Shown here: positions 10,601 to 22,600 of the stretch, piece by piece
Layout of the letters: each line of letters begins with the position of its first letter
Numbering within the stretch: position 1 is the first letter of the stretch
Assembly: GCA_018340375.1 (NCBI GenBank)
Contig: JAFFJZ010000007.1
Span: forward strand, 23,906,001 to 23,970,000
DNA: 64,000 nucleotides
Direction of reading: 5' to 3'
DNA from: Gonatopus flavifemur
Lineage: Eukaryota > Arthropoda > Insecta > Hymenoptera > Dryinidae
Position numbers and translations under genes: made by a program
The notes under the pieces: model-generated
Database searches by the model: none
The model's input: only the letters and a program-made list of their open reading frames with translations
What the model was told of the DNA's origin: nothing

Positions 10601-13600
10601 TGGAAAAATTTCACAGGGAATCTCTGAAAACCTCAAAGACTTTCAGTGCAGTTTTTCAGAGGTGTTCATAGTTTTTCAAAGATGTTCATAGAGATTCAGA
10701 GGAATTTTCAGTGAAAAAAAACACAGTGTTGCCAGATTTCAAGACTGATAGAAAAATTAATTATAGAGGGTGTCTCATTTTAAATAGCCAGGGCTTATAT
10801 CTCCCAAAGTAATGGGCCTGGAAGAAAAAGTCTCGGGAGAAAGTTGCAGTGTTCTGAAGGGGACATTTGGTGCTAATCTTGACTTCGACCTCAGACTCCA
10901 TCTTCAAGGTCATTTTGAGGTCAACTTGTGTTTTTCAAATGAGACCTCCTATTTTTGACTACATCCTTGGAATGTGCGTTGAAAACCAAGAAACTTTTGT
11001 CTGAACTAGTTTTCTGAAATTTGCGAAGATGGCGATCTAATCGATAAAGAAAGAAAGGAGATTCAAAAAAACACTCTTACCACTTTCTGTGCGAAACGAC
11101 ACTTACCTCTTCAGTTATTTCTTCCCAACAGGACAATGATTTTACAAACCCTTAGGCCATATGATACTGAAAAAAAACCATTTGTCACGAAGCAAGATTC
11201 GCCTAGTTATTTCTCGGGATGCGCCAATCAAAATGTTTATGGAGCAATTCGGCTATACGAGCCGTTAATGAGCTTACTTCGGGTGCGTGACGAGGACCCT
11301 AAGCTAATTGGTCCTATTCAGGATGTCCCATTCTCAGCCACCACCAACCCTAAGCTACCTAACAGAAGCAAGGACCCTACTTGTCTTCTGGCGCTCTGTT
11401 CTTAGGCTTCAGGATGACCCATCTACCTAGAGCTGTTTAAATTGTGGTTTCAGGATGACCCATCCACCGAATGCACAAAGCCGCGACAACAGCTATTTTT
11501 CGAATACCACCCCTAACGGTGGTATCGGACGCTTGTTCCCAGGGGGACGCAACTCCAATAAGTTCAATGAAACCTTATTTGCGCGCCATCTCCTAAATAA
11601 ATATTCATGCGAACTAAGAATCAATATGGCGATCTGGTACACTGGGATAACCTCAAAATTATTATAGTTAGTTTGTATTTCGAAGCATCAACAATATTCC
11701 AACACTAAAGCATTGAACAATTCTAAAACCAAATTATCAGTCGGACTCATTCAGTTTCCGAGTTGTTTCTGATGCTTTATTGTTGAAATACTGTTGATTT
11801 CTCAAAATCCAAACTGATGAGATCAATACCAAGGTTATGTCACTATACTAGGCCGCCATTGCTGTTTTAGCCCCTGATCGACACGCCACCATGTGAATAA
11901 ATATGACCGTAATTGAAATACGGTTTGAGGTCATCCTATAAAGTTGCATACCCCTGCTTGTTCCCTTTCCAAAAAGTTGAGCTACCTTTTACAGTACTCC
12001 GTACAGGGTTGCCAACCTGTTCGAGCATATACCCCCTAACTCGGTTTTCAATTCCCCCTAAAAAACCCCTAAATCGATTTTTAATGCCCCTAAAAAAACC
12101 CCTTAACAGATTTTTTATTCGGGGTGTTTTTTTAGCTTCCACCGACTAAGGCTAGCTTCCCATGGACCGGCATTTGTTCCGGCGTAATTACTTTAAGCCA
12201 GTTTACAATTTATTTCGGAGCGATCTACAAGAAATCTATTAACGACTGTGCATTGGTTCAATTTTCATTCCGGCTCGTGGGAGGTCAGCCTAAAGGAATG
12301 ATTATTATACCAAATAAAGGAGAAGGGCACTGACAAAATCATATACCAGAATTAAGAATAATCCTCTAAAATATGAGGCTAGTGCAAATTCCTCTCAGTT
12401 TTAGAGGATCGATGTGGGAGTTCTTCTAAATGACAGAAGAATTTCCACTTATATTAGGAGGAAGATATTATAGAGTGGATTCTAATTTTTAGAATATGAT
12501 TTTTTGGGTGGGACTTAGAAGGATTAAGATAATTCAAATTATGATAGATAATTATAATAGATGTAAAAAAACGTATTTATTATAACTGCAAGTTATAAAT
12601 GATATCAAAGTTCCATTTGAATTAAATGATTTAATTCCAAGATATTTTTGAATTATAAATTAGGTTTAGTTAATAGATGAATATTAATTGATAATATGAA
12701 TATTCATTTCAGAATTATTAATCCTCAAAAATTTCTAAAATTTCCTTCATATCAGCATTGTTATGAGTATTATTTCTCACTTCTGTTTGTTTATGATCAT
12801 ACATATCGATGGTAAATAATTTGATCATATCTGCAGAAGGTTTGAAATTCACGCATGAACCATATTCGCGCTTCAGAGTGAACCTTGTCATCATAATATT
12901 TTGAAGTAATTCTATAGAAAGTCGATTCCGCAATTTATTTTTAATAATATTATAAATCGAAAAAGCTCGTTCAACATTTGCATTTGAAATCGGTATCGTC
13001 AGTATTGCCATTGCAAATTTTGCTAAATTTGAAAATCGTTTATGCCCTGCGGAATCACAATCTTCAAATACTTCAGAATAAAATGTAACCGCATCGTTTG
13101 CATTAGTCCATGTTTTATTTTGAAGTTGTTGCCACTCTAAATCCACTTCGTTTTTATCACCGTATAGCTCAGTGCGCTGGAACTCTGCTAAAATATTTTT
13201 CAAACTTGGTTTTACCTGAGATAAAGCAATTTTAGGATGCAAGTCCGCCATCATTTTTAAAATACATAAATTATCAGGTAATCGTTTTTGAATTTCTTCA
13301 GCAAGAACACATAGGAAGTTATGGCATCTGTGTTTAATATTTAGCAGTTCTGTTTCAGGAATTTGTGATGAGAAAGTATGGAAGTCGAACCCAAAATACA
13401 TGGCCGCTGGATGTATTAAATGTGATTGGAAGTTGAAATCAACCAACTCGCTATCGCGTACTTTTTGTAGCTGAGATGGTACTACAATTCTTTGTAATAA
13501 ATTTTTGTATGCCAAAAATAAGTCCTCAAATAATTTGGTGGGCTCAATATAGTCACTTTGAAACATTAAATTCAATTGTGTGATGGTCTTCAGTTCAGTT

Positions 13601-16600
13601 TTTAAAAAAATCAGCAGAGCTTTATATTGTGGTCTTATCAGAATCTCATATAGCTGTTCTGCCATAAAACACCTGTCTTCATGTTTGGCGATAGAAAAAA
13701 GTAATTTTAATTCGTCCCATTGCTGAATGATGGTGTTTATTGCTTCATATCGTGCCAACCAACGAGTACCAGAAAGGCCTTGAATTTTTTGGATTACGAT
13801 TTCCATTGATGGTTTCATACAAATCTCTATACTTTTCCAACCGTTTTGGGCTATATGAAAACCAATTGTGGGTTTCTCTCACCAAAAATTCTAGTTGACG
13901 CGGCAATACATTCGACGCTTTCTCAGCACACAAGTGAAGCGAATGGCATACACACTTGACGGTGATTAGATCGCTAATTTCATTTTTAAACAAAGAAGTG
14001 ACTGAATTGTGTTTGCCCACCATCACATTCGCTCCATCGACTCCAATACCAACCATATTTTGAATTTTTAGTCCGTCTTGTTCCAATTGATTCTTTATTG
14101 CTTGATGCATACTCTTCGCATCAGCGTCAAATACTTTCAAAATTCTGTAGAACGTTGTAACCACTTCTTTTTTGCGTATAGAAAAGAATCTTAACATAAT
14201 GCACAGTACTTTATCTGTTGAAGTGTCTGTGCTTTCATCTATAATTATTGAATAAGGACTATCCTGAACTTCTTTGATTAATTCTCTCAACATACACGGA
14301 CCAAGTACATTTTTTATTAACATCGAACACTTCGTACGATGAAGTTTCAAATTGGGAAGTATTTGTGATGAGGGATCACATTGCGATAATACATCTATCA
14401 AATGGTCCACTGTTAGTGTAGCACTATGCTCTGCAATAAATGCAGCAATTTTCAACTCAGCAATCTTTGTTGCCTCTGATAAAGCTGGTTTGTATATTGA
14501 GGTGATTTGTTTCTGTGACTTGGCTGATTTCTCCAATGATACAGCTCTCTTATGTTTTTCAGTCACTGCGTGGGATAATAAATCTTTTTTATGGGCTTTC
14601 AGAGTCGCATGACAATATTTACATAATGCGGTAGCCTGATTGGTGGGATCAGGCGATAGCCAGTCTGAAATAATAGAAACAAAAAACCATCCGCTGTGAA
14701 AAGTTCACATTTATTTTATATTCCTATATATAAGGTAGCAAAAGCAAACATAAGAAAAATTCCAACACATATTCAGAGAGCACAAGAGTTCGCTCAAAGA
14801 GATCCCGTTACGCGATTACCAATTCAATATGAATTTAATGATTCTAAATGAACTCCTGAGAAATAAGTTGATGTTCACAAAGACCATCGAGGCTCCATAA
14901 TGAATTCTTCAGGAATTTGATAGGTTTTTCATTCATTAAATTCATTGAATTCAAATTGATCAAAGTGATGGATTGCGGATTAATACATGACGGAAAATTT
15001 TTGGATTACATGCACGTGTTAAAAAATTATGAAATACTTTATATAAAATGCGTGATAATTATGTCACTCTCTTTTTTTACATGGGATTTGAGGCAAAAAG
15101 CAACGAATGGTATATACATATAGCAATGTAATTTCCCAAACCTCATGACAACCACAGACATGCTATACAATCATAGGACAAACTGTTGTACAGTGAGTAG
15201 ATCTGAACTGTAAAAACCAGTAAAAAGGCAAATTGATCGGATACAAAAACACGCAACCAAACAGTTTGATTGTTTTTGTTTACATCCACTATGGACGGTT
15301 TTCAACTATTCGAAGTGAAGGTTTTCTTCATCGCAACATGTCACTAATTAACATCCATTATAAAAGAATATATCCAGAATTATTATATAATTTTCATCAA
15401 CAGAATCAGAATATTTCTTCACGGTTCAGATCTACCTACTATACATCTAAAGTACAGCAGATTGATGTGCAAAAACCATGCGTAAAAGTTTATCACCATC
15501 AATCATAACCTCAATTACCTTTTTGAGGTAAAGTTGTGATTGTAGTCTGTTGAATTGTTTTATTTGAAGAATATCCTGTGTACACAAAACTTGTGAATTG
15601 AAGAAATATCGAGTATTACTCATTTAATCAATAGGAAAAATATTTTTACAAACCTTTGAGTTGAGGGTCAGTCTCCCACGCTTTGGTATATTTTTGTAAA
15701 TAGATTTTATTTTTTCTTTTGGCATCTTTGATCTATACACGTATATCAATGGATCGATGACATACACGGTACACTAAGTAAAAGTTTTCTCATTTAAAAA
15801 TCCATATAATATATTATTTTCAAACGAAATCAAGAATTGTTTCAATTATCTAATCATGCCTTCTATGGGAATCGTAGAGAATCTGTCGGTTTGTGTTTGA
15901 CGAACGAAAGAGGGTAATACCTTTGTTGGCCAGAAACGGCAGAAACCATTGAATTCAATACATAGTGGAGTGAGCGCGGCAATGAAATCGCGTTTGATGA
16001 GAGAGAGGTGCGAGTGTACTTGTGTCTTTGTTTATTCCATCAAAACGACGAGATAGACGATCGATTGGAAGTGTTTTTCACTGTGTACAAAAGATTTTTA
16101 ATTCACCTATTGGAGCAATTGAGATATCACGAGATCATCGTAAAATAAGTTGATAGCCAACAGTATTTACAATTTGAAAATTTCAAATGAAAAAATCAAA
16201 AACGCTCAATTTTTCTTTCCCCAAAATCCCCCATAAGGAAAAATTCTCCCCCTAAAAAAAACCCCTGACAAACCCAACCCCCCAAAAAAACCCCTGAGCA
16301 CATGATTTCCCCCCAAATCTAGGGGGAAAACCCCCAAGTTGGCAACCCTGACTCCGTACAGCAAGCTGCGTTATGAGAACAAGAGTGCTGGTTTACTGAC
16401 CAGGCAACCCTACATATACCCGGAGAAAGTTATGTTTGGCTCTGTGCAACGCCATGAACCGGGTCTCCACCGTGCGGTTCGGTTTTGTACTACTGATTCC
16501 GTTGGGTAGGGTGTGTTCGGTCAAGTATATGTTTGCATGAGGGTTCCGAGCGCTCCCTCGGATGGCGCTACTATGTCCTTTTGCACGCACCCGTATTATT

Positions 16601-19600
16601 TACTTTGTTAAATATCGCCATTTATGCTCTGTCATAGACAGATGTTTGTCCGAAAATAGTGACTCGTCACAAAGGATGTAGTAAAAAATAGGAGATCCCA
16701 TTTGAAAAACACAAGTTGACCTCAAAATGACCTTGAAGATGGAGTCTGAAGTCGGAATCGAGGTTATCATCAAACGTCCCCCTCTGAACCCTGCAACTTT
16801 TTCCCGAGGATTTTTTTTCCAGCCCCATTACTGTGGAAGATATAAGCCCTGGCTATTTGAGATGGGGCACCCTGTACATTCATATTGAATTTGAACTTCA
16901 ATTGATTGATATTAATACAAAAATAATAGATCATTTGAACATTTATTCGGCTGTACACAATAATATTCCACGAAAATTGTGAATAAAATTCCAGTAATAT
17001 CATATAAATATCATTAGTTGTTAGGACAAATTCAACATAGGTCTTAAGGAGATACACGGAGAAAAAAATATACTACTTCTTCTCCTTTCGCTTGCTAAAC
17101 CAGGAACAGGAAGGTTTGTAAAATGGATTCTTATACAAAAATAAGGGCGATTACGAATCAATAACACATGGGCTGGAAAGTCCCGGGCCTAACACAGGGA
17201 TGGCGCGAATTTTACTGCATTCACTTGTTCTTCAGTTAGTACTAACCTTCAAAAGACAGCTGTCAAAATTTCATGATATTCTATTCATTAGTTTGTGAGT
17301 TATTGTACTGAGAGTGACGCTACTTTTGTTATTTTTAAAACAATGGATCCAAAACAACTTCGTGATTTAATTTTACACTGCTTCTTGATGGGAAAAATAC
17401 CGTTCAAGCGGAACAACAGCTTGAAAAGTGTTATGGGGACTTCGGTCCATCAGAAACCACAATAAAACGTTGGTTTGCCGACTTCAAACGTGGTTGTAGA
17501 GACACCGCCGATGCAGAACGCAGTGGACGTCCAAATCAGGCGGTAACACCAGAAAACATCAAAACAATCCACAAAATTGTTTTGAATGATCGAAAAGTGA
17601 AGTTGCGTGAGTTAGCTGACATCGTAAAAATATCAAAAGAACGTGTTGTCTTTATATTGCATGAGCATTTAACTATGAGAAAGCTCTGTTCAAAGTGGGT
17701 GCCGCGCTTGCTCACTGTTGACTAAAAACAAGAACGCGTTGATGCTTCTGAGCAGTGTTTGGCCACGTTTAAACGTAACAAGCCGGAATTTTTGCGTCGA
17801 TATGTTACAATGAATGAAGCCTGGATCCATTATTTCATTCCGGAATCAAAACGATCGTCATCTGAGTGGACAGCCACTGGTGAACCTCATCCAAAGCGCC
17901 CGAAAGCACAACAATCGGATGGAAAGGCCTATGGCTTATGGCCTCGGTATTTTGGGATGTGCGTGGTGCAACAGTCATCGACTATCTTGAGAAGGGAAAT
18001 ACTACCAGCAGGGAATATTATATCGCATTATTGGAACGTTTGAAGGCCGAAATTGCAAAGGAACGACTGCATATGGCAAAGAAAAAAATTTTATTTCATC
18101 AAGACAACGCACCATGTCACAAGTCAATCGAAACAATGGCAAAACTACATCAATTGAACTTCGAATTCCTTCCACATCCACCGTATTCGCCAGATTTGGC
18201 TCCCAGCGACTACTCACTGTTCGCAGACCTAAAACAATGCTCGCCGATAAGAACTTTCGCTCGAATGGGAGGTGATCGCTGAAACTGAGGCCTATTTTGA
18301 GGCAAAAGATGAATCGTTCTACAAAAGTGGTATTGAAATGTTAGAGCTCGCTGGAATGATTGCGTTGATCTTGATGGAGATTAAGTTGATGAATAAAACT
18401 AATTTTGAACAAAAAAAACCGTGTTTCCTTTGTTAGGCCCGGGACTTTTCAGCCCATGTGTTAACTGAATTCTACTCTATATGCTTTATAAAATTTAACG
18501 TTCAGCGTTTAAAATTTAAATCCTACCTATGACTTTCTGTTCGGAGAAATGTTAGTAATAAAATATTCATTCGGATGAAACGGTGGTATTCTCTTAATGG
18601 ACTCTGATAAAATGTTTCTATTAGAGAATTCACTTTCAACTTGGAAATTTCTCGAAATTGTTTACTATTCTGGAGAAATTTTAGAGTTCCTCGCTGAGAT
18701 GGAGACCCTACTGCTGAATAAAGTGATTATATACAACCAGGCTTGTGTTCTAAAACTTCGCTCCCGTGCTCTGAAATATCGGTTTTCTATGTCTTTCTGA
18801 TCAACTGAACAAAGCTGTGCTGTTCATTTGACCAGCTGATACTGCTAGACTGATATTCAGAGTATAATGATGGAGTATTGTTACTTTCATCAGATATATT
18901 AGGCGATAACGATACTGACGAGACGATACCGATACCGTGTCCACCGATACCGAGACGATACCGAGAAGATACTCGCATCTGATAGTATTCCTCGATACCG
19001 AGACTTCCAAAGTCTCGTCGAGAATCTCGTCTTGCACACTCTTAGTTTGGTTATAAAAAGAGATGATTGTTGAATCATCGACAGCATGAGGTTGCATTCA
19101 GATTCAGAGAAAAAGTCCCCATTGGTTTAAAGTGGTTGCATTCAGTGCACAGCAAAATACTTTTCTTTTCGATGACATATGTTCCGAATGAAGCTAGTGA
19201 AAAACATCATGAAAAAGTGGGTAAAGGAAAACAGAAATCCTCGTAATTATACGAGCATGTTGAACACTCTTAACATTTTACACACTGTTTCCTAACGAAA
19301 TGTTATAACGAACTGTTCCCAATGTGAAAACCCAAGAGTTCACCCCAATAAACAAATCGTAAGGTAATATACTGGAGAGTTTGAGAAAAAAAGGGGATCA
19401 AGCGGCAAAAACCCTATTATCGCTGCTCTCTAAAACTGTGCTGTATTTTTCCTTTTCTCTTGCTTTTTTTCCTGTAGGACCCTTACTCCACTTCAACCTT
19501 GTGAATGCAGTAATTGGATAACGTTTAATGTCGTTTCAGGCCAGTGCATACTTCCTCTCGGTATGGAGGAAGGAAAGATTCCGGATGACGCGATCACAGC

Positions 19601-22600
19601 ATCCTCCAGTTACGAAACGAAATCCGTTGGACCGCAAAATGCAAGGTACGTCGTTTTATATCATGAAAATAAGATATGAGGAGCATCGTGGCGTTCATAA
19701 TTTGTATACATAAATCGACGGAACTGTAGAGTGAGTGGTGGAGTAGTTTAATTCGATTAATGAAATAAAAATTCAAACGAGTCCGAATACATATCACTTT
19801 CCACCGTTTTCTCCTCTCTCTTTCTCATCCTAATTTTCTCGATGTTACTCGTGAGATATTTTTTGCAAAATTTTCAATTCATACGCATCTATGTCACGGA
19901 GAGAGATATTCTTCATGAAACCAAAGAAAATTATTATTGTAGACACGCTGAATGTAATTGTCATGTTTCGTTCATGCGTTTTGCATGTACAGAACTTGTG
20001 TAAAGGGAGAAAATTTTACTTAACTCGTCCGCGTTTCGAATCTCGAGATATCTTGAATTCAGCAACCGTGTCCCGCAATCGCACATGAATGGAGTGCTAC
20101 TTCTCGAGAATTCCTTTCTTCCAGAAAAATATTTTCGACGTTTCTCAAAAAGTGTGGTGAGAAATGAAATTTCAACTGATTTTGATACGCTTTTATGTGA
20201 ACAAAAATTCACATGATTTACAGAGAATATTGTTGAGACGGGACTGCCCAATCGGAATTTAACAACTGGCGCAGTACTGCGCCAGTACCGGCTAATACTG
20301 GCGGGGTACTGGCGGTCTGCACTGCAGCACTACTGGTATTTGTCCGAAATGATAACGCTTTTCCGTACTGGGTACTTGGTACTGGCACAGTACTGGTAAT
20401 CGGTAATGGTCTTCAGTACCGGCGCAATACGCTCAATCAGAATTCCACACTAGCGCTGTACTGCGCCAGTACCGGCTAAGACTGGCGGGGTACTGGTGGT
20501 CTGTACTGCAGCAGTACTGGCATTTGTCCGAAATGATAACGCTTTTCCATACTGGGTACGTGCTAGCTGACTCTTGGGGGTCCAATACTGGCACTGTACT
20601 TCGCCTGTTGTCAACATTGGCATACTTCGGTTCTTTCTGATTGGGTGTTGGAGAAAAAAAGAAACACGCATGTTTCGGGATTATCCTTGTTTGGTGTATA
20701 GAAATCTGTTATCAATGAATATTCACTGCATTGAAGGTACTAGATTTACTAGAAAAGGACGTAGGGATATACGCTAAAAAATCGAATACTAGATAGTTTT
20801 CTCGGTAAATAACATGTATTTAGTTTAGTATTTGATACTCTGCGGTGAATGTTTTCTACACAGGGAATCGGTGCACAATTGTTAGGCTGAGAAGAATTTC
20901 CTCTGCGATACACATCTAGTAACAACAGTCAGTTATATACGCCCCGCGTACATGCATGAAACATTTGACCCTTTCTATGAACGTGCATCGTATATATACA
21001 AGGTTCCGGCGCTACTTGGGCGGTTGGAAAAATTAGTACCTCACTCCAAAAGATAAATTATGCATAGGGTAGTCACTTGGGTCAAGCCCATGAAATATTC
21101 GAATCGGGAATGAAGGTTTAATTATTTATCCGGCCTCAGCAACGCAACAGCGTTTCGACAATGTTCTCATCGAGAGTGGCTATGAAAATGCTCACAATGT
21201 ATATAACGAAAAATTTCAGATAAGCGCAGAGGAATGAGAAAATAGGAGAATAAAATAATAAATATATCCACTTCAACCGATTATTAAAATTCATAAACGA
21301 TGAAAGTATAATGTAGAAAATAAATATGCAATATTCGAATTCATTAGACTTGATATTTTAACGTTAATATAATGAAGCTTTCGTATTATTGTTGAATTAT
21401 AATCTTGGTGGGACATACTTCTCTTCATAGCAAATAAAGTCTCATACTCGCTTTCTCCCTCAGTATATTTTATAGAAACTTTGGCACGTGAAGCAGTGCT
21501 GAATGTTCAAGTCAATCAAATAAATTTACCCATGTGTGGATGGACCAATGGCCCAATGATGGACCAAGCCTGGCACAAGACCTACCGAGACTTGTCTTGA
21601 ACAATTCATCAAACTTGGCCCAGGCTTGGGGATGATGAGATCGGGACAAGCTTGGGCCAGTGGTTTTGCCAGGCCCGGTCCAATTCATTTACCAAGCATC
21701 AACCAATGCTTCTTTGATCGCAGATATGGATGAAAAAAGTAATTGATTCATATTTCAGTTCATGACTTTCTCCCTCAGAATACCACACATGAATTATCTT
21801 GAAACGATAGAAAAAATGTGACAAGACTGGGACAAGCTTGTATGATCATTGGAAAATTTGCGTTCTTTGACATTCCAATCAATTTTGATTCTATTGTTGA
21901 ATTATGCTCAAACTAAACTAATAAGATCTTGCTGAAATACCATAACATAATCCTTATAATGATCTGATCCCGTACGGAGTCCACCGAGTCACCCGAAAAA
22001 CTGATGGTTTAAACCATCAGTTTACACTATAGTGTATAGGATTAATTATGGCAAGGAAGATCGGACCAGCCCTGGCTCGATGGTTATTCCCAAGTTTTCA
22101 ATGACAATTTCAAAAATATAAACAAATGTACCATGACTGACTATCCATTAGGAACAACGGGACAATCATGGAACAATATTGGGCCAATCGTTCTTGGAGG
22201 TTTGTTTCTGACACATGTGCCAACCTTAGGACAAGCTTGGGTTTTTTTCAGTCTTGGCAATACTTGCATGGGTAGCCAGTGAATCGTACGTCCCATACAG
22301 CGCAAAATGTTTCAGTAATTTCACAGCGGACATTGAGAAGTACTCTGAAAATATTGGGGCTGTGTGAGAAATACCTTAATCCACTAAAACAGAACATTGT
22401 GCATTCAAAAGAATACCTTTTTCAAGTGTGGTCCTGTGCTACGATTTTATCATCGTAATTTCAAAGATAATATTTTTTCCGTGTAATGATGAGACAAAGC
22501 TGCATAATCATAAGACGATCCCGTTTCAAAATATTTTCAGACGGAGATCCGTCTTATAACAAGACGGAAACCATCTCAAACCATCTTGTCATGAGACGGA

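Larger units (their letters stand above)
10766..16874. mobile_element. TA-flanked element with 215-bp inverted repeats, split by hAT
   Basis: Ends GAGGGTGTCTCATTT and its partner reading CAGGGTGCCCCATCT on the other strand. Inverted repeats run about 10766-10980 and 16660-16874 (shared: AAATAGCCAGGGCTTATATC). TA lies on both sides. Without the hAT it is about 1.75 kb. No transposase can be read in it; superfamily unassigned, the TA site hinting at Tc1/mariner-type movement. Confidence 0.75.
7650..19539 (+). other. DDR intron 1
   Basis: 11.9 kb. Contains the TTGATTCAACTAA element (7862-8107), a CCTGGT element, a CGAGACGATACC element, the nested TA-flanked/hAT complex and a broken mariner. The stretches 8110-10090 and 18470-18900 show nothing I can name. 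Confidence 0.7.

Noticed and set aside
11136..11667. Open frames within the outer TA-flanked element as a transposase
   Set aside because: No catalytic or DNA-binding motif can be read and the frames are short.
12030..12100. Telomere-like CCCCTAAAA repeats
   Set aside because: They are few and degenerate, and lie exactly at the ends of a hAT element with a target duplication.
12718..14664. Host zinc-finger gene of the ZMYM/ZNF862 type
   Set aside because: It is inside an element with hAT ends and an 8-bp duplication and has a frameshift, so it is transposon-borne.
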